64,000 nucleotides of DNA from Streptomyces sp. A2-16. GTDB lineage: Bacteria; Actinomycetota; Actinomycetes; Streptomycetales; Streptomycetaceae. The notes beneath the pieces were generated by a model. It was not told where the DNA came from and did no database searches. It worked only from the letters and a program-made list of their open reading frames with translations. Below are positions 27,447 to 35,751 of the stretch, in pieces. Location of the stretch: the NCBI RefSeq assembly GCF_018128905.1, contig NZ_CP063808.1, positions 1,488,001-1,552,000 on the forward strand, in the 5' to 3' direction. The position numbers and the translations under genes are program-made. The stretch's first letter is position 1; each line of letters opens with the position of its first letter.

Positions 27447-28412
27447 TCAGGCGGCCGCCTCCGGGCCCTGGAAGGTGCGCCGGTAGGCGTTCGGGGTGGT
27501 GCCCACCGCGCGCAGGAACTGGTGACGCAGCGCAGCGGCGGTGCCGAACCCCGCGCGCCCCGCGATCGCGTCCACCGTCTCGTCCGTCGCCTCCAGCAGC
27601 CGCTGGGCCAGCAGTACGCGCTGGCGCAGGATCCAGCGGTAGGGAGTCGTACCCGTCTCCTGCTGGAAGCGGCGGGCGAAGGTGCGCGGGGACATGTGCG
27701 CGCGCTCGGCGAGCTGCTCGACGGTGACCTCCTCGTCGAGGTGGCGCTCCATCCACACGAGCACCTCGCCGACGGTGTCGCACCGGGAGCGGGGCAGCGG
27801 CCGCTCGATGTACTGCGCCTGCCCGCCGTCCCGGTGCGGGGGTACGACCATCCGGCGGGCGATCTTGTTGGCGACCTCGGGGCCCTGCTCCTTGCGCACG
27901 ATGTGCAGGCAGGCGTCGATGCCGGCGGCGGTGCCCGCGGAGGTGATCACCGGGTCCTCGTCGACGTACAGGACGTCCGGCTCGACCGTCAGCCGCGGAT
28001 ACGCGCGCGCGAGCTCCTCCGCGTGATGCCAGTGCACGGCGCAGCGCCGGCCGTCGAGGAGTCCGGCCGCGGCGAGCAGGAAGACGCCGGAGCACACGCT
28101 GAGCACCCGGGCCCCGCGCTCCACCCCGCTGCGCAGGGCCTCCAGCAGCTCGGGCGGGAACTCCCGCGTCTCGTAGCAGGCGCCGGCCGGCACGGCGATC
28201 AGGTCGGCCGACTCCAGCCGCTCCAGACCGTGCTCGACGTGCAGGGAGAAGCCCGAGCGCGAGGCCAGCACGGGGCCCTCGGCGGAGGCGACCGCGAAGT
28301 CGTACACGGGCAGTCCGTCGTCGCTGCGGTCGGTCCCGAAGACCTCGCAGACCACCCCGAGCTCGAAGGGATTCACGCCGTCCAGGACGACGGCGGCCAC
28401 GTTCGTCAGCAT
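27447..28412 (-). CDS. nrdS: GlxA-like AraC regulator (DJ-1/PfpI + HTH), candidate NrdS
   Basis: 321-residue regulator. Residues 1-~180 are a DJ-1/PfpI-like domain (VAAVVLDGVNPFELGVVCEVF, RVLSVCSGVFLLAAAGLLDG). The rest is an AraC double helix-turn-helix ([20 protein letters not shown] and VDAIAGRAGFGTAAALRHQF). Start is the ATG at 28412. In Streptomyces the class Ia reductase operon is described as nrdABS with nrdS an AraC-like gene; this gene occupies that slot on the same strand, but a lipoprotein gene and a short opposite-strand ORF intervene. The symbol is therefore a positional inference. Its stop is 4 bases from the converging P450 stop. Confidence 0.8.
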   Translation of the reverse strand: MLTNVAAVVLDGVNPFELGVVCEVFGTDRSDDGLPVYDFAVASAEGPVLASRSGFSLHVEHGLERLESADLIAVPAGACYETREFPPELLEALRSGVERGARVLSVCSGVFLLAAAGLLDGRRCAVHWHHAEELARAYPRLTVEPDVLYVDEDPVITSAGTAAGIDACLHIVRKEQGPEVANKIARRMVVPPHRDGGQAQYIERPLPRSRCDTVGEVLVWMERHLDEEVTVEQLAERAHMSPRTFARRFQQETGTTPYRWILRQRVLLAQRLLEATDETVDAIAGRAGFGTAAALRHQFLRAVGTTPNAYRRTFQGPEAAA

Positions 28413-28504
28413 GCTGCCAGTGTGCCTCAGGGTTGGCAGTAAATCGAGGGTGAGCGGCAGTCCTGCCACTGTTTGTAAGGAGTCTGCGGCGCGACAGTAG
28501 TGAC

Positions 28505-28675
28505 ATGACGACCGCACAGACACAAGGACTGATCGGAATGCTGATTGTTCTCGGAATCCTCGTCCTGCTGGTGCTCCCGTCCGTGATCGGGATCGTGCAC
28601 GACAAGCGGGTGGACCGGCAGATCCGGGCCGCGCAGAGGCGCTACTTCACCTCGACGGCGACCCACCACTCCTGA
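28505..28675 (+). CDS. Small single-pass membrane protein (56 residues)
   Basis: Short frame starting ATG at 28505: MTTAQTQGLIG, one hydrophobic helix (MLIVLGILVLLVLPSVIGIV), then a basic amphipathic tail (HDKRVDRQIRAAQRRYF). The helix-plus-positive-tail layout suggests a real N-out, C-in microprotein rather than noise. No clear ribosome site is visible. Its last 34 bases overlap, tail to tail, the end of the converging lipoprotein gene. It diverges from the AraC-type gene across ~90 bases. Function unknown. Confidence 0.5.
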   Translation: MTTAQTQGLIGMLIVLGILVLLVLPSVIGIVHDKRVDRQIRAAQRRYFTSTATHHS

Positions 28676-29124
28676 ATGCCCTTGCAGGACACCTTGCCGG
28701 TCTCGGTGGCGCACAGCGGGCGCTGTGAACTCAGGCGCAGCTGTCCCGCCGAGACCGCCCGGTACGCGGAGTTCGCGTCGCCGGGCAGCAGGACGATGCC
28801 GCTGTTGGTGGGCTCCAGGCCGCTGCCGTCGACGGTGACCGGCTTCCAGGGGCGGCTCTTCGTCCCGTCCAGCGAGACGCGGATCGTGTCGCCCACCGCG
28901 AGACACACCGTGCTGCCGCTGTCGGCCGCGTCGAGCTCCGAGGCGGCCGTGCAGTCCGGCGACGGGGACGGGGACCGGGGCGACGGCGGAAGTGACGACG
29001 AGGGCGGCGGCGGCGACACGGTGTCGCCGCCGCCCCCTTCGCTTCCGGCCTCGGTCCCGCACCCCGCGAGCAGCAGCGTCAGTGCCGCGAGGGTGAGGGC
29101 GGTGCGGTGGGTCGCAGGGCGCAT
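28642..29124 (-). CDS. Small secreted lipoprotein
   Basis: 160 residues. Lipoprotein signal MRPATHRTALTLAALTLLLAGC with a canonical LAGC lipobox, then a Gly/Pro/Ser linker of ~35 residues and a ~100-residue domain with three or four Cys (PDCTAASELD, STVCLAVGDTI, RPLCATETGKVSCKG) that may form disulfides. It is a cell-surface protein of unknown role. It lies between nrdB and the AraC-like gene; 157 bases separate it from nrdB and include a tandem repeat. The linker DNA forms a perfect GC-rich palindrome near 29006-29034. Confidence 0.8.
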   Translation of the reverse strand: MRPATHRTALTLAALTLLLAGCGTEAGSEGGGGDTVSPPPPSSSLPPSPRSPSPSPDCTAASELDAADSGSTVCLAVGDTIRVSLDGTKSRPWKPVTVDGSGLEPTNSGIVLLPGDANSAYRAVSAGQLRLSSQRPLCATETGKVSCKGIQEWWVAVEVK

Positions 29125-29193
29125 GGGATGGCCTCCTCGTCGATGAGACGTGTCCCACGCGTACCCGGATCCACCGAGTTTTGACGGAGGTCC

Positions 29194-29279
29194 GTCAGAA
29201 GGTGGACGCCGTCGGAGGGCGGATGCCGTCGGAAGGCGGACCCCGTCGGAGGGTGGACCCCGTCGGAAGGGCGGACGCC
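29194..29279. repeat. 17-bp tandem repeat after nrdB
   Basis: Five head-to-tail copies of a GTCGGAGGGCGGATGCC-like unit at 29194, 29211, 29228, 29245 and 29262 (the last has one extra base). It lies directly after the nrdB stop and is not translated by any gene I support. Confidence 0.9.
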
Positions 29280-29281
29280 GG

Positions 29282-30295
29282 TCAGAAGTCCTCGTCCAGG
29301 TCGACCGTGCCCTCCACCGCCACCTGGTACGCCGACGGCCGCCGCTCGAAGAAGTTGGTCAGCTCCTGGACACCCTGCAGCTCCATGAAGGAGAACGGGT
29401 TCTCCGAGCCGTACACCGGGGCGAAGCCCAGCCGCGTGAGGCGCTGGTCGGCGACGCACTCCAGGTACTGCCGCATCGACTCGGTGTTCATGCCCGGCAG
29501 CCCGTCGCCGCACAGGTCCCGCGCGAACTGCAGCTCCGCCTCGACGGCCTCCGCCAGCATGTCCGTGACCTGCTGCTGGAGCTGCTCGTCGAACAGTTCC
29601 GGCTCCTCCTTGCGGACGGTGTCGACCACGTCGAAGGCGAAGGACATGTGCATGCTCTCGTCGCGGAACACCCAGTTGGTGCCGGTCGCGAGACCGTGCA
29701 GCAGACCCCGGCTGCGGAACCAGTAGACGTACGCGAAGGCGCCGTAGAAGAAGAGGCCCTCGATGCACGCGGCGAAGCAGATCAGGTTGAGCAGGAAGCG
29801 ACGCCGGTCGGCCCGGGACTCGAGGCGGTCCAGCTTCTCCACCTCGTTGATCCACTTGAAGCAGAACTCGGCCTTCTCACGGATGGAGGGGATGTTCTCG
29901 ACGGCGTCGAAGGCCGCCGCCCGGTCCTGCGGATCGGGGAGGTAGGTGTCGAGCAGCGTCAGATAGAACTGGACGTGCACGGCCTCCTCGAAGAGCTGGC
30001 GCGACAGGTACAGCCGCGCCTCCGGGGAGTTGATGTGCTTGTAGAGCGTCAGCACCAGGTTGTTCGCGACGATCGAGTCACCCGTCGCGAAGAACGCGAC
30101 CAGCCGGCCGATGAGGTGCTGCTCGGAGGGGCTGAGCTTCGCGAGGTCGGCGACGTCCGAGTGGAGGTCGACCTCCTCGACGGTCCAGGTGTTCTTGATG
30201 GCGTCCCGGTAGCGCTCGTAGAAGTCCGGGTAGCGCATGGGGCGGAGGGTCAGCTCGAAGCCCGGGTCGAGAAGGTTCTTGGCTTCGGTGGTCAT
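29282..30295 (-). CDS. nrdB: Class I ribonucleotide reductase, radical subunit R2
   Basis: 337-residue ferritin-like subunit that holds the di-iron/tyrosyl radical used by NrdA to make deoxyribonucleotides. Metal ligands and radical site are visible as EEAVHVQFY: E104, H107 and Tyr at 111, at the Y122 position of E. coli R2, so this is a tyrosyl-radical enzyme rather than the Phe-containing Ic type. A second ligand set is in RDESMHMSFAF. The ATG overlaps the nrdA stop (TAATG). Expression should follow nrdA and so the cobalamin riboswitch. Confidence 0.96.
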   Translation of the reverse strand: MTTEAKNLLDPGFELTLRPMRYPDFYERYRDAIKNTWTVEEVDLHSDVADLAKLSPSEQHLIGRLVAFFATGDSIVANNLVLTLYKHINSPEARLYLSRQLFEEAVHVQFYLTLLDTYLPDPQDRAAAFDAVENIPSIREKAEFCFKWINEVEKLDRLESRADRRRFLLNLICFAACIEGLFFYGAFAYVYWFRSRGLLHGLATGTNWVFRDESMHMSFAFDVVDTVRKEEPELFDEQLQQQVTDMLAEAVEAELQFARDLCGDGLPGMNTESMRQYLECVADQRLTRLGFAPVYGSENPFSFMELQGVQELTNFFERRPSAYQVAVEGTVDLDEDF

Positions 30296-32673
30296 TACTG
30301 GCAGGCCTCGCAGGACTCGGGGTTTTCCAGGGAGCAGGCGACGGCGTCTTCCGGGGCCGTCTGCTGGACGGGGACCGTCTGCTGCGCGGCGCGGGCGATA
30401 CGGGTCGCCGGGCGCGAGCGCAGGTAGTACGTCGTCTTCAGCCCGGACTTCCAGGCGTACGCGTACATCGAGGAGAGCTTGCCGATGGTCGGCGTCTCCA
30501 GGAACAGGTTCAGGGACTGGGACTGGTCGAGGAACGGCGTCCGCGCCGCCGCCATGTCGATCAGCGAGCGCTGCGGGATCTCCCATGCCGTGCGGTACAA
30601 CGCCCGTACGTCCTCGGGGATCCACGCGAAGCCCTGCACCGAGCCGTTCGCTTCGCGCAGCGCCTCACGGGTGCGGGCGTCCCAGACGCCGAGCTCCTTG
30701 AGCTCCCTCACCAGATACGAGTTGACCTGGAGGAACTCACCGGACAGCGTCTCGCGCTTGAACAGGTTGGAGACCTGCGGCTCGATGCACTCGTACACCC
30801 CGGCGATCGAGGCGATGGTGGCGGTGGGCGCGATGGCGAGGAGCAGGGAGTTGCGCAGGCCCGTGGTGGCCATGCGCTCGCGCAGGGCCGCCCAGCGCTC
30901 CGGCCAGGTGAGGTCCGTGGCGTAGTGGTCGGGGTGCAGCACACCCTGCGCCGTACGGGTCTTCTCCCAGGCCGGCAGCGGGCCGCCGCGCTCGGCGAGG
31001 TCGGCGGAGGCCTCGTAGGCGGCGAGCATGATCCGCTCGGCGATCCGGGTGGACAGGGCCCGGGCCTCCGGCGAGTCGAAGGGCAGCCGCAGCTTGAAGA
31101 AGACGTCCTGGAGGCCCATCGCGCCGAGACCGACGGGACGCCACTTCGCGTTGGACCGCCCGGCCTGCTCGGTCGGATAGAAGTTGATGTCCACGACCCG
31201 GTCGAGGAAGGTGACGGCGGTGCGGACGGTGGCGTCCAGCCGCTCCCAGTCGATGTCGCCGGTCGTCGTGTCGACGAACGCGCCGAGGTTCACGGACCCC
31301 AGGTTGCAGACCGCCGTCTCCCCGTCGTCGGTGACCTCCAGGATCTCCGTGCACAGGTTGGAGGAGTGGACGGTGTGCCCGGGCAGGGCGGTCTGGTTGG
31401 CCGTACGGTTGGCGGCGTCCTTGAAGGTCATCCAGCCGTTGCCGGTCTGCGCGAGGGTGCGCATCATGCGGCCGTAGAGGTCACGGGCCGGGATGGTCCT
31501 GCGCGCCAGGCCCCGCTCCTCGGCCTTCCGGTACGCCGCGTCGAACTCCTCGCCCCACAGGTCGACCAGCTCGGGCACGTCGGCGGGGGAGAACAGCGAC
31601 CACTCGGCGTCCGCGTTCACCCGGCGCATGAACTCGTCCGGCACCCAGTGCGCGAGGTTCAGGTTGTGCGTACGGCGGGCGTCCTCACCGGTGTTGTCCC
31701 GCAGCTCCAGGAACTCCTCGATGTCGGAGTGCCAGGTCTCCAGGTAGACCGCGGCCGCGCCCTTGCGCCGGCCGCCCTGGTTCACCGCGGCGACACTCGC
31801 GTCCAGCGTCTTCAGGAACGGGACGATGCCGTTGGAGTGCCCGTTGGTGCCGCGGATCAGTGAACCGCGGGAGCGGATGCGGGAGTACGACAGACCGATG
31901 CCGCCGGCGTGCTTCGAGAGCCGGGCGACCTGGTGGTAGCGGTCGTAGATGGAGTCGAGCTCGTCCTTCGGGGAGTCGAGGAGGTAGCAGGACGACATCT
32001 GGGGGTGCCGGGTGCCGGAGTTGAAGAGGGTGGGGGAGGAGGGCAGGTAGTCGAGGCGGCTCATGAGCCCGTAGAGCGCGGCGACTTCGTCGAGAGCCCT
32101 GAGGGTGTCGTCCTCGGCGAGACCCGACGCCACCCGGAGCATGAAGTGCTGGGGGGTCTCGATGACCTTGCGGGTGATCGGGTGCCGCAGCAGGTAGCGG
32201 CTGTGGAGGGTACGGAGCCCGAAGTAGCCGAAGCGGTCGTCGGCCTCGGTGTCGACGAGGGCGTCGAGCCGCTCGGCGTGGACCCGCACGAACTCGGCGG
32301 TCCGGTCGGCGATGAGGCCCTCGCGGTGGCCGACGGCGACCGACGCGGTGAACGAGGTGACGCCCTGCGAGGCGGCCTCGGCGGCGATGGAGAGGGTCAG
32401 CAGCCGGGCCGCCAGCCTGCTGTACGCGGGGTCCTCGGAGATGAGGCCGGCCGCCGCCTCGGTGGCCAGCTCCCGCAACTCCGCGACCATCTCGGCGGAG
32501 GCCCCCCGTGCCGAACGGCCGCGGAGCGCGGCGGCGGCGACCCGGCCGGGGTCGGCGTCGGGAAGGTCGGCGGTCAGCTCGGTCAGGGTCCGCAGCAACG
32601 CGGCACCGGGGCCGTCGTTCTCCTGCTCGGTCCGCTCGATCGCTGAAGCCGGGCCGGCTGGCGCGATGGTCAC
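30295..32673 (-). CDS. nrdA: Class Ia ribonucleotide reductase, catalytic subunit R1
   Basis: 792-residue catalytic subunit. Visible: substrate/radical core motifs NSGTRHPQMSSCYLLD (redox Cys), HSSNLCTEILEV (active-site Asn-Leu-Cys-x-Glu), LGSVNLGAF, GLGAMGLQDVFF and APTATIASIAGV, plus a C-terminal CxxxxESCEAC tail (last five residues CEACQ) for thioredoxin-type re-reduction. GTG 32673 after GGGAGAG is chosen; the open frame continues upstream into the riboswitch expression platform. Operon with nrdB. Aerobic dNTP synthesis is presumably backed by a B12-dependent class II enzyme elsewhere. Confidence 0.96.
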   Translation of the reverse strand: MTIAPAGPASAIERTEQENDGPGAALLRTLTELTADLPDADPGRVAAAALRGRSARGASAEMVAELRELATEAAAGLISEDPAYSRLAARLLTLSIAAEAASQGVTSFTASVAVGHREGLIADRTAEFVRVHAERLDALVDTEADDRFGYFGLRTLHSRYLLRHPITRKVIETPQHFMLRVASGLAEDDTLRALDEVAALYGLMSRLDYLPSSPTLFNSGTRHPQMSSCYLLDSPKDELDSIYDRYHQVARLSKHAGGIGLSYSRIRSRGSLIRGTNGHSNGIVPFLKTLDASVAAVNQGGRRKGAAAVYLETWHSDIEEFLELRDNTGEDARRTHNLNLAHWVPDEFMRRVNADAEWSLFSPADVPELVDLWGEEFDAAYRKAEERGLARRTIPARDLYGRMMRTLAQTGNGWMTFKDAANRTANQTALPGHTVHSSNLCTEILEVTDDGETAVCNLGSVNLGAFVDTTTGDIDWERLDATVRTAVTFLDRVVDINFYPTEQAGRSNAKWRPVGLGAMGLQDVFFKLRLPFDSPEARALSTRIAERIMLAAYEASADLAERGGPLPAWEKTRTAQGVLHPDHYATDLTWPERWAALRERMATTGLRNSLLLAIAPTATIASIAGVYECIEPQVSNLFKRETLSGEFLQVNSYLVRELKELGVWDARTREALREANGSVQGFAWIPEDVRALYRTAWEIPQRSLIDMAAARTPFLDQSQSLNLFLETPTIGKLSSMYAYAWKSGLKTTYYLRSRPATRIARAAQQTVPVQQTAPEDAVACSLENPESCEACQ

Positions 32674-32805
32674 GTGGGGCTCTCCCTCGCTGGGCACGGG
32701 GCCTTGAGGGCAGGGGGCAGCACACGAGCGCGCACGGCGTCGCGTCCACCGGCCCATTCCACGAGGCCCGGACGTCATGACACCCGGGCCACGGTGGCCG
32801 GGCGT

Positions 32806-32935
32806 ACTGTCGGCAGGTCCTCGGACTGACGCTCATATACGTGCAAGCACGCATGAGTACACCGTTGCGGGACAGTTCCGGATTCGCACCGGATTCCCCT
32901 GCGGCGACAGCGAGCATGAGCATACATCTTGTGTC
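32806..32935 (-). promoter_or_regulatory. Cobalamin riboswitch of nrdAB
   Basis: Read on the minus strand the leader has the conserved core in order: GGGGAATCCGGTGCGAATCC, then CTGTCCCGCAACGGTG, then the B12 box AGTCCGAGGACCTGCC (rc at 32813-32827). The 130 bases between it and the nrdA start contain GGCCACCGTGGCC and GGCCCGG...CCGGGCC hairpins that can act as the expression platform. Streptomyces nrdABS is known to be repressed by coenzyme B12 through such an element. Confidence 0.95.
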
Positions 32936-32975
32936 GGGTGATGGAAGCAGGCCCATATGTTGTGTCGCGGTGACT

Positions 32976-33485
32976 TCAGAGCGTCAACTTGTAGGTGAGA
33001 AGCGTGAAGTCGTCGCCGGGGATCGGATGCCAGTCGCGCTCCGGGGCGCGGGTGAAACCCAGGCGCTCGTAGAGGCGGTGGGCGGTGTGCATGGTGGGCT
33101 GGGTGCACAGGACGAGTCCGGTGCCGGTGCCTGCGGCGCTCGCGCGGTCGATGCAGGCCTGGACGAGGGCTTGCCCCACGCCCTGGCCGCGGGCCTCGTG
33201 GGCCACGGCGAGCATGCGGATCTCGGCCTCTCCGGGGCGGGCGAGTTCGGCCAGGGGGCCGCCGGACGGGACGTAGGTGACTCCGCCCAGGATCCGGTCG
33301 TGGTCCGCTGCGGCCACCAGCACGTCGGCTTCCGCGGCTCGCTCGGCCACGTTCTTGAGTTCCCGGAAGTACCAGTCGTCCTCGTCGCCGAAGGCCAGGA
33401 GTCCGTCCTGGAGGTAGGCCTGGGCGGTGATCTCGCCGAGGAGGTCGTAGTCGGTGGGTTCCGCGGGGCGGATCAGGATGTCCAT
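32976..33485 (-). CDS. GNAT-family N-acetyltransferase
   Basis: 169 residues: N-terminal IRPAEPTDYDLLGEITAQAY, acetyl-CoA-binding motif A IRMLAVAHEARGQGVGQALV, and motif B HRLYERLGFTRAPERDW. Substrate unknown. ATG 33485 is chosen over an upstream GTG lacking a ribosome site. It lies just upstream of the riboswitch on the same strand but is separately transcribed. Confidence 0.9.
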   Translation of the reverse strand: MDILIRPAEPTDYDLLGEITAQAYLQDGLLAFGDEDDWYFRELKNVAERAAEADVLVAAADHDRILGGVTYVPSGGPLAELARPGEAEIRMLAVAHEARGQGVGQALVQACIDRASAAGTGTGLVLCTQPTMHTAHRLYERLGFTRAPERDWHPIPGDDFTLLTYKLTL

Positions 33486-33514
33486 GCGGGTGAGTGTGCA
33501 GGACGGGCACGACA

Positions 33515-33547
33515 ACGGGCCGCCGGACGACCTCTCCGACGGCCCGT
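33515..33547 (-). terminator. Terminator after the solute-sodium symporter gene
   Basis: ACGGGCCG pairs with CGGCCCGT, with a nested CGGA/TCCG stem; 12 bases past the symporter stop. Confidence 0.8.
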
Positions 33548-33558
33548 GAACGGGGTGC

Positions 33559-35187
33559 CTAGTGGCTCGACCCCGCAGTCGCCGGGGGAAGCTTCACCTC
33601 GACCCCCGGGTCGCCCGCGTCCGCCGTGTAGTCCTCCGGGCTGGTCTCGTCGATGCCGTCGGGGGCCTTGAGCGCCTTCAGGACGAAGGTCAGGACCACC
33701 GTCACCACGACGTTGAGCACGAACGCCGTCAGACCGATGTAGCCGATCTCGCCGATGCCCGGGATCTCCTTCGCCGAGCCGCCGAAGTGCTTCTGGGTCG
33801 GGGAGGCGACGCCGTACGCGGCGACCGTGCCGTAGATCATGCCGACCGCCCAGCCGGCGAGCAGGGCCCAGCGGTGGAACCAGCGGGTGAACAGGCCGCC
33901 GACCAGGGCCGGGAAGGTCTGCAGGATCCAGATGCCGCCCAGGAGCTGGAAGTTGATGGCCACCGTCTTGTCCATGGTGAGGACGAAGACCAGCGCGCCC
34001 ACCTTCACCAGCAGGGACACGATCTTGGAGACCTTCGTCTCCTGGGCCGGAGTGGCGTCCGGCTTGATGAAGTCCTTGTAGATGTTGCGGGTGAACAGGT
34101 TCGCGGCCGCGATGGACATGATGGCCGCGGGGACGAGGGCGCCGATGCCGATCGCCGCGAAGGCCACACCCGCGAACCACGCCGGGAACATGTTCTCGAA
34201 CAACTGCGGGATGGCGAGCTGGCCGTTGGTGACCTTCACGCCGGCCGCGATCGCCATGAAGCCGAGCAGGGCCAGCAGGCCGAGCATCAGCGAGTACAGC
34301 GGCAGGATCGTGGTGTTGCGGCGGATCACGTCGCGGCTCTTCGAGGAGAGCGTCGCGGTGATCGAGTGCGGGTACATGAACAGCGCGAGCGCGGAGCCCA
34401 ACGCCAGCGTGGCGTACGTCCATTGGCCCGGCTCGGCCGGTGCCAGCGCGCCGCGCGGCTTGCCGGTGGCCGGGTTGGTCTGGCTGAACGCCTCGCCCGC
34501 CTTCGCGAAGATGTCGTCGAAGCCGCCCAGCTTGATCGGGATGTAGATGATCGCCACCGCGATGACGATGTAGATCAGCGTGTCCTTCACGAACGCGATC
34601 AGCGCGGGGGCCCTGAGGCCCGAGGAGTACGTGTAGGCCGCGAGGACGCCGAAGGCGATCAGCAGCGGGAGGTCCTTCACGAACCAGTTCGTGTCCTCGC
34701 CGCCGCCCACTCCCATCACGTCGAGCACCGCCTGGATGCCGACCAGTTGGAGCGCGATGTACGGCATCGTCGCCAGGATGCCGGTGACGGCCACCGCCAG
34801 CGACAGCCCCTTGGAGCCGAACCGGCCGCGCACGAAGTCCGAGGTCGTGACGTATCCGTGCTTGTGGGAGACCGACCACAGGCGGGGCAGGAAGGTGAAG
34901 ATCAGCGGGTACACCAGGATGGTGTACGGCACCGCGAAGAACCCGGCCGCGCCCGCCGCGTAGATCGCCGCGGGCACCGCGACGAAGGTGTACGCCGTGT
35001 AGAGGTCGCCGCCCAGCAGGAACCAGGTGATCCAGGTGCCGAACGAACGGCCGCCCAGGCCCCACTCGTCGAGGCTGTGCTCGTTCTCGGCCTTGCGCCA
35101 GCGCGCGGCCAGGAAGCCCATGGCCGTGACGGCCAGGAAGAAGACGATGAAGACAGTGAGTGCCACGCCGTTGACGCCGTCGTTCAC
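33559..35187 (-). CDS. Sodium:solute symporter, monocarboxylate (MctC-like)
   Basis: 542-residue SSS-family transporter with about 13 transmembrane helices. It starts VALTVFIVFFLAVTAMGFLA and has GLGGRSFGTWITWFLLGGD in helix 2 and RAPALIAFVKDTLIYIVIA centrally. The tight pairing with a DUF3311 protein is characteristic of MctC-type importers for acetate, propionate and pyruvate; the substrate is inferred from that. Stop at 33559 is followed by a terminator. The next operon upstream (CstA) also concerns pyruvate/peptide uptake. Confidence 0.9.
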   Translation of the reverse strand: MNDGVNGVALTVFIVFFLAVTAMGFLAARWRKAENEHSLDEWGLGGRSFGTWITWFLLGGDLYTAYTFVAVPAAIYAAGAAGFFAVPYTILVYPLIFTFLPRLWSVSHKHGYVTTSDFVRGRFGSKGLSLAVAVTGILATMPYIALQLVGIQAVLDVMGVGGGEDTNWFVKDLPLLIAFGVLAAYTYSSGLRAPALIAFVKDTLIYIVIAVAIIYIPIKLGGFDDIFAKAGEAFSQTNPATGKPRGALAPAEPGQWTYATLALGSALALFMYPHSITATLSSKSRDVIRRNTTILPLYSLMLGLLALLGFMAIAAGVKVTNGQLAIPQLFENMFPAWFAGVAFAAIGIGALVPAAIMSIAAANLFTRNIYKDFIKPDATPAQETKVSKIVSLLVKVGALVFVLTMDKTVAINFQLLGGIWILQTFPALVGGLFTRWFHRWALLAGWAVGMIYGTVAAYGVASPTQKHFGGSAKEIPGIGEIGYIGLTAFVLNVVVTVVLTFVLKALKAPDGIDETSPEDYTADAGDPGVEVKLPPATAGSSH

Positions 35188-35435
35188 TTGGCACCTCCGT
35201 GGCGGGCGCGCTGGTCACGCTGCCAGAGCTTGTACGCGATCATCGTCAGCGCGGTGGAGATCAGCACCCACAGCATCTGGTACCAGTAGAAGAAGGGGAT
35301 CCCGATGAAGGTGGGGTCCACCTTGGAGTACGAGCCGACCCACAGCATCGCGACGAACGGGGCGACGAGGCAGAGGGCGATGACCACCCGTACCGGCGTC
35401 ACCACCGGTGGTCTCACTTCAGGCGCATCCGACAT
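35184..35435 (-). CDS. DUF3311 small membrane protein (symporter partner)
   Basis: 83 residues with two transmembrane helices (VVIALCLVAPFVAMLWVG; FYWYQMLWVLISTALTMIAY) and a short basic tail. DUF3311 proteins are encoded immediately before SSS-family monocarboxylate transporters and are probably accessory subunits. Overlaps the symporter start by 4 bases. The 112 bases upstream probably hold the operon promoter. Confidence 0.9.
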   Translation of the reverse strand: MSDAPEVRPPVVTPVRVVIALCLVAPFVAMLWVGSYSKVDPTFIGIPFFYWYQMLWVLISTALTMIAYKLWQRDQRARHGGAK

Positions 35436-35547
35436 TCCGTGACTCCGTCCCCTCGCTGATCACCTGTAACGCGCAGGCAATCTAGGTCACGCCGTCACGT
35501 GAGCGGAAGACCTCGTCCGCATATCGGTATGTCGATTCTGTGAAGCC

Positions 35548-35751
35548 TCAGCAGCAGCGGAAGCCCTGTCGGGGATCGCCTTCCTGACGGTCCGTCCTCA
35601 TCCGCTCGAACGCCCTCCGGGTCGGCACCGGCGCCTGCGGGTGGTCCTTGCGCACATGCGCGACATAGCGGTCGTACGCCGACTCGTCGGTCAGTTCACG
35701 GACGTACCAGCGCACGGCCCCGAGCGCCTTACGAGCCCGCTGCCACCGCAT
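35548..35751 (-). CDS. YbdD/YjiX family protein (CstA partner)
   Basis: 67 residues; WYVRELTDESAYDRYVAHVRK and the C-terminal RQGFRCC tail are the YbdD/YjiX signatures (a C-terminal CC instead of the more common single Cys). These tiny proteins are nearly always downstream of cstA/btsT and may couple to the carrier. The start overlaps the end of the cstA gene by 23 bases. Confidence 0.88.
   Translation of the reverse strand: MRWQRARKALGAVRWYVRELTDESAYDRYVAHVRKDHPQAPVPTRRAFERMRTDRQEGDPRQGFRCC

Noticed and set aside
29002..29036. GC-rich palindrome inside the lipoprotein gene as a terminator
   Set aside because: It lies in the coding linker (Gly/Pro-type codons) far from the stop; coding repetition explains it adequately.
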